NCBI GenBank assembly: GCA_900542505.1
Contig: UQNV01000022.1
Location: 1 to 34,152 of the forward strand
Origin: an uncultured Alistipes sp.
GTDB taxonomy: Bacteria > Bacteroidota > Bacteroidia > Bacteroidales > Rikenellaceae
DNA: 34,152 nucleotides
Direction: 5' to 3'
Notes under the pieces: generated by a model
The model's database searches: none
What the model was told of the DNA's origin: nothing
Seen by the model: the letters and a program-made list of their open reading frames with translations, nothing else
Made by a program: the position numbers and the translations under genes
Part shown: positions 25,036-33,304 of the stretch, piece by piece
Layout: every line of letters begins with the position of its first letter
Numbering within the stretch: position 1 is the first letter of the stretch

Positions 25036-26049
25036 TTAGTTTTTAGGGGAGGGGTTGAGCATGTCGATGGCCTCCTTCGTATAGCAGTAAATCATCGACG
25101 AGTTGTAGTAGTCGTACTGCACGTCCATGATGCCCAGACCGGCCTTGCCGAACTCTGCGGGAAGGAGCAACCACTCGGCCAGCGCACCGATGGCGCGCAC
25201 CGAGGCGCCCGAGGCGTCGCTCAGGTAGCCCGTATTGTCGGTCGAGGCGGGAGGAACGGCCGAGACGAGCCACACGAAGCGGTCGGTGGGGATGGACGAG
25301 ATGCTGCACATGTAGCGGGCACGGGTGCCGAAGTCATAGACCGACGCGGCATCGAGGCAGCGGATTACCAGATAGTCGCAGAGTTCGACCGCCTCCAGGT
25401 CGGAGCAGTACTGCGGGGTTCCCTCGAAGATGAGGATGTATTCGGGATGACGCTCGCGCAGCTCCTTGAGCGCCGAGCCGACCACGGCGTCGAGCGCCAG
25501 CTGCGCCGTACGCTCCTCGTCGGTAGCGAAGGTGATGTCGGTCGGCTCGTAGCGGAGCGTCAGACCGTCCAGTGCATCGGCCTCCAGTTCGGCGATGCGC
25601 GCCGCAAGCGCATTTTCAAGACGGGTCGCAGCATCGACTCCCTCTTCGCCTTCGGCGGCCAGTACGGCCATGCAGTCAAAGGCGGCGATGACGGCCGTAC
25701 CCTTCTCGTGAAGCACGGCGACCTGTTCCAGTTCGCTCTTCGTCAGACGGCCTTCGGCCTTCAGTGCCACCACGTCGACGCTGTCGGGCACGTCCGAGAA
25801 GAAGCCGCCGCGGCTGGCCGGCTGCTTGTTGCTGTTGTCGAACCAGACGAAGGTACGCTGATGGTCACCGGCCTTGTAGGTGCGCAGCGACTCCAGATAG
25901 CGGGCGTAGAGTTCGGGGTCCAACTCCCCGAAAACCGGGTCCTTGACCGCGATTTTCTCGTTCTCGGTCCAGTCGCTGCACGAGACGCCCGCAAGCGTTC
26001 CCGCAAGCATCGCTGCACCGCAGAATATGTTTTTGATGATTCCTTTCAT
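25036..26049 (-). CDS. GH18-like binding lipoprotein with degenerate active site
   Basis: 337 residues. Lipobox GVSC (Cys24). The body follows a GH18 barrel pattern: FVWFDNSN (67-74) strand 1 region, VVALKAEGRL, KGTAVIAAFDCM, then DGLTLRYE (161-168) at the place of the catalytic DxxDxDxE. Two of the Asp are replaced (Thr164 and Arg166), while Glu168 remains, so the substrate-assisting Asp is missing and normal GH18 catalysis is not expected. ILIFEGTPQYCSDLE and CDYLVIRCLDAASVYDF are later strands. In comparable loci such GH18-like proteins serve as surface glycan-binding proteins. It lies between SusD (21 bp gap) and the DUF1735/LamG gene (6 bp gap). Start ATG 26049 fits the signal peptide. 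Confidence 0.82.
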   Translation of the reverse strand: MKGIIKNIFCGAAMLAGTLAGVSCSDWTENEKIAVKDPVFGELDPELYARYLESLRTYKAGDHQRTFVWFDNSNKQPASRGGFFSDVPDSVDVVALKAEGRLTKSELEQVAVLHEKGTAVIAAFDCMAVLAAEGEEGVDAATRLENALAARIAELEADALDGLTLRYEPTDITFATDEERTAQLALDAVVGSALKELRERHPEYILIFEGTPQYCSDLEAVELCDYLVIRCLDAASVYDFGTRARYMCSISSIPTDRFVWLVSAVPPASTDNTGYLSDASGASVRAIGALAEWLLLPAEFGKAGLGIMDVQYDYYNSSMIYCYTKEAIDMLNPSPKN

Positions 26050-26070
26050 GACTTGACAATGGATGAAGGG

Positions 26071-27648
26071 TTATTTGACCTTGCAGTCCCACCACAGACG
26101 GGTCGCCATGTTGTCGGGACCGCCGAGCAGCGTGATTGCTTCGTTGATGTGCTCGTTGTTCTCCTGGTACTCCTCGACCGGATAGGGCATGCGGTTGGCA
26201 TAGCCGCCCTGGGGAATCACACCGCCGCTGCGGTTGTTCGTCGCCGGCATCAGCAGCGGGTAGCCCGTACGGCGGAACTCGCACCATGCCTCGAATCCTT
26301 CGGGATAGATGGCCAGCCACTTCTGGGTGATAATCTGCTCGAGGTTGGTCTCGAAGTTGCCGCGCTCGTCCCACTTGATGGTCACGGAGCTCGTCTCACC
26401 CGTATTGCTCTCCTTGCCCAGCGGGTCGACATAGGAGGCGGGAAGCGACGTCGCATCGGCGATGTAGGCGTCGTAGTCGGCCGAGACGCCCCACTGCTCG
26501 AACGAGAGGCGCACGCCCTCCTCGTAGCAGGTCCGGGCATCGGCCGTCGAGCCGTACCAGCCGCGCAGTGCAGCCTCGGCCTTGAGGAAGGCCACCTCGG
26601 CGGCGTTCATCCACATGAGCGGCGTGGTGTAGTCGACCACCATGTTCGAATAGAGGAGCGACTGCGTGGGGATGCTGATGCCCGAGCGCAGGCCGATGTA
26701 GCCGTTCTGGATGCCGCCCGTGAAGGTCGACTCGGTGAAGTACTTCGCACGGCGCGGGTCCTTGTAGCCGTTCATGTAGGAGGTGATGTCGGCCGAAACG
26801 CGCGAGTCACCGCCGTTGTAGTCATACATGACCACGCGGAAGGGGTTGTTCTGGGTCGGAATCTGAGCGTTGTCGGCATTCGACTCGATGACGCCGCCGG
26901 CATCCTCGGCCAGCGCCTCGCGCACGTACTGCTCGGCCAGGGCCGGAGCCACGTAGCTCAGACGCATGGCCATGCGCAGCTTGAGCGAGTTGGCGTAGCG
27001 CACCCACTTCGAGAGGTTGCCCGAGTAGATTTTGTCCGACGTGGCCTTGATGCTCTCGGCCGAATGGGCACGCAGCACCTCGAGCGCCGCGTTGAGCTCC
27101 GTGAAGAGCTGGTTGTAGACCTGCTCCTGCGAGTCGTAGGGCGAGGTGAGGGCGTCGTCGGCCCCAATCTGCGAATAGGGAATCGGGCCGTAGGTGTCGG
27201 TCACGCGGTGCACGGCCGAAACGCGGATGACGCTGGCCAGCGCGAGGGCCACCTCGTCGTTCGAATTGACCTTCAGCTTGTTGTAGGCCGTATAGATTTC
27301 GGGAATCACGCGGATGAGCATCACGCGCGTCCAGTCGTTGGTCGGGTTGAAGATGGCGATACGCGTCGACAGACCCGGGTTCGAGTCGGCCGTATAGCCG
27401 CCCAGGGCGCCGCCCAGCACGATGTCGGTGAACTGGTGCGTGTTGACATCGAGCGGAATGACCCATCCCTGCATACCGGTCAGAATCGACGAGACGATGT
27501 AGTTGTCGTTGCTCATGTCGTCCTTGCCGGCGGCATAGGGGTCGGTATTGATATCTTCGAAGCTGCCCGTGCAGGCGCTGAGCAGAGCCGCGGGCGCGAG
27601 GGCCAGCAGGCAGAGGGCCTTGCGGATGGATATCTTGTTCTTGTTCAT
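26071..27648 (-). CDS. susD-like: SusD/RagB-type glycan-binding lipoprotein
   Basis: 525 residues, the usual SusD length. Lipobox LLSAC (Cys26), then FEDINTDPYA, the typical SusD opening, and TPR-like helices (VALALASVIRVSAVHRVTDTYGPIPYSQIG is the conserved SusD/RagB stretch). The C-terminal KWLAIYPEGFEAWCEFRRTGYP region is equally typical and belongs to the SusD-like_2 group. It caps the SusC barrel as a lid and binds the oligosaccharide to be imported. The gene starts 6 nt after the susC stop, so the two are coupled. Start ATG 27648. Confidence 0.95.
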   Translation of the reverse strand: MNKNKISIRKALCLLALAPAALLSACTGSFEDINTDPYAAGKDDMSNDNYIVSSILTGMQGWVIPLDVNTHQFTDIVLGGALGGYTADSNPGLSTRIAIFNPTNDWTRVMLIRVIPEIYTAYNKLKVNSNDEVALALASVIRVSAVHRVTDTYGPIPYSQIGADDALTSPYDSQEQVYNQLFTELNAALEVLRAHSAESIKATSDKIYSGNLSKWVRYANSLKLRMAMRLSYVAPALAEQYVREALAEDAGGVIESNADNAQIPTQNNPFRVVMYDYNGGDSRVSADITSYMNGYKDPRRAKYFTESTFTGGIQNGYIGLRSGISIPTQSLLYSNMVVDYTTPLMWMNAAEVAFLKAEAALRGWYGSTADARTCYEEGVRLSFEQWGVSADYDAYIADATSLPASYVDPLGKESNTGETSSVTIKWDERGNFETNLEQIITQKWLAIYPEGFEAWCEFRRTGYPLLMPATNNRSGGVIPQGGYANRMPYPVEEYQENNEHINEAITLLGGPDNMATRLWWDCKVK

Positions 27649-27654
27649 GACATT

Positions 27655-30600
27655 TTAGAATTTAAGCCGGAGGTTGAAACCGATGTTGCGCGTCGAAGGC
27701 ATCATGAAGTAGTCGATGCCCTGGTAGTAGTTGCCCGTCGTGGCCACGGCCTCGGGGTCGAACGGAGCCTTGCAGTAGAGCATCCACAGGTTGCGGCCCA
27801 CGAGCGAAAGGGTGATTTCGCAGACGTCGCCCAGCTTCTTGCGCGGGATGGTGTAGCCGATGGAGGCCTCCTGCAGGCGGACGTTGGTCGCCGAGTAGGT
27901 GTAGTACTGCGGGATGTTCTTGCCGCCCACCACCTCGTACCAGTTGTAGGCCGGGATGAGCGAGCCGCCGTTGATGCGCACGCCGCCCGCGTCACGCGCT
28001 GCGGCCGAGGCCTCCGACACGCCGTAGTAGTCCAGCTGGGCCTGCGTAGCCGAGTAGACGATGCCGCCGATGCGGGCCGAAACCATGAAGCCGAAGCGGA
28101 AGTTGCCGACGCTGAAGTCGTTGCGCCATGCCATGTTGGCCTTGGGGAAGACCGAACCCAGCTTGATGTCGTCAAGGTTGTCGGAAACGGTGTAAATCTG
28201 GTCGTTCTCGTCGACGTAGATGTGGCCGTTGGCGTCGCGCTTGAGGTCGATAATCGAGTAGAGGTCACCCAGCGAACCGCCCTTCTTGAGGATGAAGTGC
28301 GCCTGGTTCAGGCCGCCCACGTCGAGCCGGTCCTTGGTGATGAGCTGACCCGTCTCGGGGTGGCGGTAGTTGTCGACCAGTTCGAGGATGCGGTTCTGGT
28401 TGGCGCTGAAGGTGAAGTTCGAGTCCCACGAGAACTTGCCCCACTTGTTGCTGTAGCCCAGCGCCAGCTCGACACCGCGGTTACGCACCGAACCTGTCTG
28501 CACGTAGAGGGTCGAGTAACCTGACGATACGGAAATCTGCGGGTCGAAGGTCTGGTTGTAGGTCTTCGTGTTGTAGTACGACACGTCGAGGTTGAAGTGC
28601 TTGAGGAAGCGCATCGTCAGACCCACCTCCCACGAATCGGTACGCTCGGGTTTCAGGTCGTAGAACGGGTAGTTGGTCTCGGTCTTCCACACCTTGTTGT
28701 CGGGGTCCCATACATAGACGGGGTTGGCCAGGAAGCGCGCGAAGGGCATACCCACCGAGGCCCACGAACCGCGCAGCTTGACATACGAAAGGTTCTCGGG
28801 CATGTTGGGAATCAGCTGCGAGAGCACAACCGAGGCACCCACCGACGGATAGAAGAACGAGGACTTGACCGACTGGGGACCCGCCAGCTGCGAAGGCCAG
28901 TCGTTGCGGCCCGTCAGCGTGAGGTAGTAGGTGCCCTTGTAGCCGATTTCGGCCGAAGCGAACAGCGACTGGTACTGCTCGCGCCAGCCGGCCTGCTCGC
29001 GGCGCACGCGCGTGTCGTCGAGCTGGAAGACGTTAAAGAGGTTGGCGATGCCCGACTCCATGATGGGGCCGCGGTTCTTGAACGAATCCTGGCGGATGTC
29101 CGAGATGATGGCACCGACGTTGGCCTGCAGCGACCAGTCCTCGCCGAAGGTCTTGTTGATGTTCAGCAGCACGTCGCCGTAGGTCTGCTGGTCCTCGGTC
29201 TTGGTGATGCCGTACAGACCGTTGCTCGAACCCTCGATGAGCGTCGAGTTCGAGGTGGCGTAGAACTTCTCGGTGTAGTTGTTCACCGCGTTGTCGATAC
29301 GGATGCGGCCCGAAACCGAGAGCCAGTCGAGAATCTGGTAGGAGATGTTGGCGCTGAGCATGTAACGACGGCGGTCGTTCTCGCGCAGGTTGCGGTAGTT
29401 AATCCAGTAGGGGTTCTGCATCGTGAGGTTGCCCGCACCAATCCACTCGTCCCAGTCCTGCACGTAGATGTTGCGTTCGGGGTCGTAGCGCTCGAACATC
29501 CGCACGCGGTTCCAGTCGTTGCCGCGCGGGAAGAGGTAGGCCGAAACCAGCGGGTTGGCATAGGTACCCTGGTTAATCATGTTGCAGTCGCTCTGCATGA
29601 TGTAGGAGGCGCTCAGGTCGATGGTCATGCGGTCCTTGAGCAGCGAGGTGGTGTTGCGCGCCGTGAAGTTGTAACGGTCGTAACCGTTGTTGGGCACGAT
29701 ACCGCGCGAGTTGACGGCCGAAGCCGAGAGGTAGGTCTGGTTGTGGTCCGTACCGGTCGAGAGCGAGACGGTCTCGGTGCCGATGACGCCCGTCTGGAAG
29801 TAGTCCGACGAGGGCGAGTAGCCCGTACGGTCCTGAGGATGAAGCAGGCTGCCCCAGCTCATGAGCGTCTGGCCCTCCGAAGCGTAGAGGTTGCCCGTGC
29901 CGTAGCGGTTCTGGAATTTGGGCATCACGAAGGGCGAAAGCACCTCGGTGTTGCTCGTCACCGTCACGGTGGTGCGGCCCGCGAGGCCCTTCTTGGTGGT
30001 GATGACGATGGCGCCGTTCGAGGCGTAGCTACCGTAGAGGGCCGCTGCGGCGGCACCCGTCAGCACCGACACCGACTCGATATCCTCGGGGTTGATGTCG
30101 GCCACGGCCTCCGACGTACCGGCCGAGTCGAACTCCGTACCGCCCTCGCCGCTGAGGTTGTACATCGGCACACCGTCGATGACATAGAGTGCGTTCGACG
30201 ACTGGTCGATACCCTTCGTACCACGCATGACTACCTTCGAGGCGCCGCCGACGCCCGACGACGAAGCGTTGATGTTGACACCGGCCACCTTGCCGTTGAG
30301 CGCATTGACGAAGTTGACGTCCTTGTTGCCGATGATGTCGTCCGACGAAATCTGCTGCACGTTGTACGACAGCGCCTTCTCCGAACGCTTGATGCCGAGG
30401 GCCGTCACCACGACCGCGTCGACGTTGAGCGACGACTCGGCCAGCGTGACGTCGATGGTCGTACGCGTACCCACGGCCGCCTCGGTGTCGTCATAGCCCA
30501 GGTAGCTGACCAGCAGCACGGCATTGGCTGCCGGAGCCGGCACCTGAAGCGCATAGGAGCCGTCGGCACCGGTGCTCGCACCGATGGTGGTACCCTTGAC

Positions 30601-31002
30601 GATGACCGTAGCGCCGATGACCGGGACGCCGGCCTTGTCGGTCACGCGGCCCTTCACCATGCGGGGCTGGTCGTCGACGCTCTTGAGCGTCAGCATGATG
30701 TGATTCCCGGAGAGTTCCCAACCGAGTTTCGTCCCCTCGACCAGACGGTCGAGCACGGTCGACAGGGGCTCCTGCTGGGCATGGAGCGTCACGCGGTGGT
30801 TGGGGTCGATGTCCTGCGTCTTGTAGAAGAACATCAATGACGTCTGTTTCTCAATCTGCACGACGGCGTCGTCGAGCGTACCGCCGTCCACAGAGACGCT
30901 GACCCGCCGCGACAGGGCATCGGTCTGCGCCGAAACCGTCATAATGCCGCCCGACAACACGAAAAGCAGTGTCAGAACGACAAGATTCAGATTTTTTTTC
31001 AT
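27655..31002 (-). CDS. susC-like: SusC-type TonB-dependent transporter with STN signalling domain
   Basis: 1115 residues. Signal peptide to about Ala25; STN (secretin/TonB N-terminal) domain about 31-107 (RRVSVSVDGGTLDDAVVQIE, FFYKTQDIDPN); CarboxypepD_reg-like domain about 116-190 (VKGRVTDKAGVPVIGATVIV); TonB-box-like VVVTALGI near 197-204; plug about 205-330; a C-terminal barrel of about 780 residues ending NIGFNLRLKF. SusC imports oligosaccharides across the outer membrane, powered by TonB. The STN domain is what contacts a FecR-type anti-sigma factor, and one is encoded just upstream (with its ECF sigma factor), so substrate binding should release sigma and induce this operon. The start codon is followed by A8 (complement of T8 at 30992-30999). 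Confidence 0.96.
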   Translation of the reverse strand: MKKNLNLVVLTLLFVLSGGIMTVSAQTDALSRRVSVSVDGGTLDDAVVQIEKQTSLMFFYKTQDIDPNHRVTLHAQQEPLSTVLDRLVEGTKLGWELSGNHIMLTLKSVDDQPRMVKGRVTDKAGVPVIGATVIVKGTTIGASTGADGSYALQVPAPAANAVLLVSYLGYDDTEAAVGTRTTIDVTLAESSLNVDAVVVTALGIKRSEKALSYNVQQISSDDIIGNKDVNFVNALNGKVAGVNINASSSGVGGASKVVMRGTKGIDQSSNALYVIDGVPMYNLSGEGGTEFDSAGTSEAVADINPEDIESVSVLTGAAAAALYGSYASNGAIVITTKKGLAGRTTVTVTSNTEVLSPFVMPKFQNRYGTGNLYASEGQTLMSWGSLLHPQDRTGYSPSSDYFQTGVIGTETVSLSTGTDHNQTYLSASAVNSRGIVPNNGYDRYNFTARNTTSLLKDRMTIDLSASYIMQSDCNMINQGTYANPLVSAYLFPRGNDWNRVRMFERYDPERNIYVQDWDEWIGAGNLTMQNPYWINYRNLRENDRRRYMLSANISYQILDWLSVSGRIRIDNAVNNYTEKFYATSNSTLIEGSSNGLYGITKTEDQQTYGDVLLNINKTFGEDWSLQANVGAIISDIRQDSFKNRGPIMESGIANLFNVFQLDDTRVRREQAGWREQYQSLFASAEIGYKGTYYLTLTGRNDWPSQLAGPQSVKSSFFYPSVGASVVLSQLIPNMPENLSYVKLRGSWASVGMPFARFLANPVYVWDPDNKVWKTETNYPFYDLKPERTDSWEVGLTMRFLKHFNLDVSYYNTKTYNQTFDPQISVSSGYSTLYVQTGSVRNRGVELALGYSNKWGKFSWDSNFTFSANQNRILELVDNYRHPETGQLITKDRLDVGGLNQAHFILKKGGSLGDLYSIIDLKRDANGHIYVDENDQIYTVSDNLDDIKLGSVFPKANMAWRNDFSVGNFRFGFMVSARIGGIVYSATQAQLDYYGVSEASAAARDAGGVRINGGSLIPAYNWYEVVGGKNIPQYYTYSATNVRLQEASIGYTIPRKKLGDVCEITLSLVGRNLWMLYCKAPFDPEAVATTGNYYQGIDYFMMPSTRNIGFNLRLKF

Positions 31003-31097
31003 AAATTTAACAGCTCTAAAATGAGTAGTTTATGCCACAAGACACAAGGCGCCGTAGGTGCGGTGCTTGCGGTTGTGAACGAAAATTGAGTGAATCC

Positions 31098-31132
31098 GGA
31101 GCCGGGGAAATGTTCGCAGCATGTCCGGCTCC
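31098..31132. promoter_or_regulatory. Hairpin in the leader region before susC
   Basis: GGAGCCGG (31098-31105) pairs with CCGGCTCC (31125-31132), with a small inner ATG/CAT pair. On the plus strand it is followed by TTCTTTTTT, so it reads as a terminator against antisense transcription; on the minus strand it lies in the likely susC leader or behind the anti-sigma gene. Its role is open. Confidence 0.5.
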
Positions 31133-31148
31133 TTCTTTTTTATACCAA

Positions 31149-31156
31149 GGGGGGGG
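31149..31156. repeat. G8 homopolymer tract upstream of susC
   Basis: Eight consecutive G on the plus strand (C8 in the susC direction), 147 nt before the susC start and close to a weak minus-strand -7-like TAACTTTC (31191-31198). Such tracts can slip during replication. Confidence 0.8.
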
Positions 31157-31255
31157 ATAATCGACTCGTCGGTCAATGGCGCATAGGCAGGAAAGTTATT
31201 AAGGTTCAACAAATTGCTATCGTAGTTTTCAGTTTTGGGCGGTTTGGCTGCAAGC

Positions 31256-32302
31256 TTACTTTTTCCGGATTCGGTAGGTCTGGCCCTCGCGTTCGATGCT
31301 GAGACGGCCGTCGTGGTTCAGAATCGAGAATACTTCGTCGAGCCGCTCCGTAAGCGAGAAGCTGCCCGTATAGCGGATGCTGCCGACGCGGTCGTCGGCC
31401 AGGATGATTTTCACGCCGTAGTAGTTCTGGAGCCGCGCCGCAATCTGCTCGAGGCTCTGGTCGCGGAACCGATAGGCGCCGTCGGCCCACGAGCACTGGC
31501 GTTCGTAGGCATCGAGCTCCGAGAGTTCGTAGCTGCCGTCCTTCGTATCGTAGCGGCACTGTTCGTTGGGATGGAGGCGGAGCGTGCGGAGCAGACGGCC
31601 CTCGGTATCAAGCAGGTCGAGTCCCACGGCGCCGCTGAGCAGCGTCACGGTGTTGACCTCCTCGTTGGAGTAGGCCTGCACGTTGAAGGTCGTGCCGAGT
31701 ACGCGGACCGACTGATGGCGCGAATGGACGATGAAGGGGTGTTCGGCGTCGTGTTCGACATCGAAGTAGGCCTCGCCGTCGAGCCACACCTCGCGCAGCT
31801 CCGAATCGAAAGAGGCGGGATAGCGCAGGCTCGACGAGGCCTTCATCGTCACGCGCGTACCGTCGGCGAGCACCAGTTGCGACTTGCTTCCGGCGTCGAC
31901 ACGGATTGTGTTGTAGCTGTCGGAGGTGGCATAACGGTCGAATCCGCGCCCGATGAAGAGTCCCACGGCGAGCATGGCTGCTGCCGACATGGCGACTCCG
32001 ACGCCACGCATCACCTTATTCCACAGAAGTTTACGTCCTGAAGTGCGGGGGGGGGTCGCAGCATGCATCCCGGTGAATTCGGCACGTTCGAGCAACCGGC
32101 GCCGCATGGCGGCGACATCGACATGCGCCTGCTGCGAGCAGGCGCGGCGTTCGGCATAGAGGTGCTTCATGCCGTAGAGGAACTCCGCATGTGCCGGGTC
32201 CTCACCGACCCAGGCCTTCAACAAATCGGCCTGTTGCGGCGTACAGTCGTCCTCGATATAGGCGACAAGAGCTGATTCCAGCTCGGCGGAAAGTTCCTTC
32301 AT
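31256..32302 (-). CDS. FecR-type anti-sigma factor
   Basis: 348 residues. The N-terminal cytoplasmic part (1-98, SAELESALVAYIEDDCTPQQADLLKAWV) should bind the sigma factor. One transmembrane helix lies at about 101-119 (GVAMSAAAMLAVGLFIG). The periplasmic part has the FecR domain (VDAGSKSQLVLADGTRVTMK, GEAYFDVEHDAEHPFIV, VRVLGTTFNVQAY) and a C-terminal DUF4974 domain (GAYRFRDQSLEQIAARLQNYYGV, RYTGSFSLTERLDEVFSILN) that contacts the STN domain of SusC. It is expected to hold the ECF sigma factor inactive until SusC signals. It starts 64 bp after the sigma gene. Codons 83-86 contain a C9 run (plus strand 32047-32055) just before the membrane helix; slippage there would split the cytoplasmic from the periplasmic part. 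Confidence 0.94.
   Translation of the reverse strand: MKELSAELESALVAYIEDDCTPQQADLLKAWVGEDPAHAEFLYGMKHLYAERRACSQQAHVDVAAMRRRLLERAEFTGMHAATPPRTSGRKLLWNKVMRGVGVAMSAAAMLAVGLFIGRGFDRYATSDSYNTIRVDAGSKSQLVLADGTRVTMKASSSLRYPASFDSELREVWLDGEAYFDVEHDAEHPFIVHSRHQSVRVLGTTFNVQAYSNEEVNTVTLLSGAVGLDLLDTEGRLLRTLRLHPNEQCRYDTKDGSYELSELDAYERQCSWADGAYRFRDQSLEQIAARLQNYYGVKIILADDRVGSIRYTGSFSLTERLDEVFSILNHDGRLSIEREGQTYRIRKK
32047..32055. repeat. C9 tract inside the anti-sigma gene
   Basis: Nine consecutive G on the plus strand (C9 in the coding strand) encode Thr-Pro-Pro-Arg at residues 83-86. The run is longer than codon use requires and lies at the hinge between the cytoplasmic domain and the membrane helix. Confidence 0.9.
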
Positions 32303-32366
32303 CGGTAGCAGTTTTACCTATAGAACACCCGTCGCGCCCGAATTACCTACGCGTCCGACAAAAAAT

Positions 32367-32936
32367 TCACGAAAAAAAGCGATGCAGGAGGAAAGCGGCG
32401 ACCGAAACGGGTACCACAAGCAACTTTTCGCGCAGGAAACGGAGCGCCTTGTAGAGCTGGGCATCGACCGTACGGCGCGATATTCCGAGACGGGCGGCTA
32501 TCTCGTCGCTACGCAGCTCCTCGAACCACGACAGGAGGAAGACCTCGCGGCAGCGTTCGGGAAGCTGCTCAATGCAGGCGCGCAGGGCCTCGGTACGCTC
32601 GTCATGCGGCTCATCGAGCACACGCAGCTCATACTCCAACTCACCCATGCGCAGTTCGCCGAGCGACGAGCGACGATAACGGTCGGCAACCTGCCCGTGA
32701 CGGAGGGCATTGCGGCATCCGTTGAGCACGCTGCGGTAGAGATACGAGCGCAGTTCACCGGCGGGCATGCGGTAACGCCCCTGCTGCCAGATGCGGACGA
32801 AGACATCCTGCACGACATCCTCGGCCACCAGGTCGTCGACAAAGCGACGGGCAAAAACAACCATCCGGGCCGCATACTCCTCGTAGATGCGGTCAAAGCG
32901 TTCGAAATCATTTCCAGACGAAAGAAATGCACCCAT
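32367..32936 (-). CDS. ECF RNA polymerase sigma factor
   Basis: 189 residues. Region 2 covers about 12-80 (FDRIYEEYAARMVVFARRFV, AEDVVQDVFVRIWQ, LRSYLYRSVLNGCRNALR) and region 4 about 117-172 (ACIEQLPERCREVFLLSWFE, LRSDEIAARLGISRRTVDAQL). There is no region 1.1 or 3. This is the usual size of a PUL sigma factor in Bacteroidota. It ends in a hydrophobic tail (VVPVSVAAFLLHRFF) that is longer than needed for region 4; this is common in the group. Start ATG 32936 is chosen because region 2 begins 11 residues later; the longer frame to 33134 would run through the promoter. It is co-transcribed with the FecR gene and should direct transcription of the susC operon. Confidence 0.95.
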   Translation of the reverse strand: MGAFLSSGNDFERFDRIYEEYAARMVVFARRFVDDLVAEDVVQDVFVRIWQQGRYRMPAGELRSYLYRSVLNGCRNALRHGQVADRYRRSSLGELRMGELEYELRVLDEPHDERTEALRACIEQLPERCREVFLLSWFEELRSDEIAARLGISRRTVDAQLYKALRFLREKLLVVPVSVAAFLLHRFFS

Positions 32937-32980
32937 ATCTCCGAATCCCAGATGGCGGTAAAACTGCCGCCGGCAAAAGA

Positions 32981-33010
32981 CAAAGATATTAAAAAGATAC
33001 GAATCTGAAA
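32981..33010 (-). promoter_or_regulatory. Promoter of the sigma/anti-sigma operon
   Basis: Minus-strand -7 TATCTTTG (32981-32988) fits TAnnTTTG exactly; -33 TTTC (33007-33010) is one off TTTG; spacing 18 nt. Transcription would start near 32975, about 40 nt before the ATG. This is a housekeeping-type promoter, so the sigma factor need not depend on itself. Confidence 0.7.
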
Positions 33011-33151
33011 CCGCCTCGGTGGGAGTTTCCCATCGGAAACAGGTGAAGATTGCCGCGTACCGCTTGCCGGAATGCGCAACAGCATCGGGCCATTGCCGCT
33101 GTCCGTCAGGAAGAAAAAGCGGACCTCGCTCCAAACAGCCCCCGCTCCAGC

Positions 33152-33190
33152 CCGTCAGTATCCGTCAGCATCCGGCCGATATCCGTCACC
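33152..33190. repeat. 10-bp imperfect tandem repeats CCGTCAGTAT
   Basis: CCGTCAGTAT, CCGTCAGCAT, CCGGCCGATAT and CCGTCACC follow one another, and a further CCGTCAGG lies at about 33103-33110. The period is one helical turn. The run sits about 140 bp upstream of the sigma promoter and just behind the barrel-gene terminator. Confidence 0.5.
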
Positions 33191-33210
33191 TCCCGTTCCC
33201 CGGCAGACAC

Positions 33211-33239
33211 AAAAAAGGTCAGACCTTGTGAGTCTGACC
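33211..33239 (-). terminator. Terminator of the small barrel gene
   Basis: Stem GGTCAGAC (33217-33224) with GTCTGACC (33232-33239), 7-nt loop, followed on the minus strand by T6 (complement of A6 33211-33216). It lies 65 nt after the stop at 33305. Confidence 0.9.
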
Positions 33240-33304
33240 CTATCCCGTCCCATCGCGAGCAGGGACATGCCTCTCCGGAGTCCAACCGGACAGAAGAACT
33301 GCCG

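Larger units (their letters stand above)
32937..33304. other. Intergenic region upstream of the sigma factor gene
   Basis: 368 bp with no convincing gene. It contains the sigma-factor promoter (32981-33010), a run of 10-bp imperfect repeats (33152-33190) and the terminator of the small barrel gene (33211-33239). Confidence 0.7.

Noticed and set aside
23887..28524. Very long plus-strand open frame of about 1545 codons antisense to the PUL genes
   Set aside because: It crosses five genes with clear domains on the other strand, and its translation shows no domain and is rich in Arg, Val, Asp and His. High GC at third positions keeps the antisense frame open.
31030..31212. 60-codon minus-strand frame in front of susC
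   Set aside because: It overlaps the hairpin and G8 tract, has no recognisable domain, and its start is not supported by a good initiation context.
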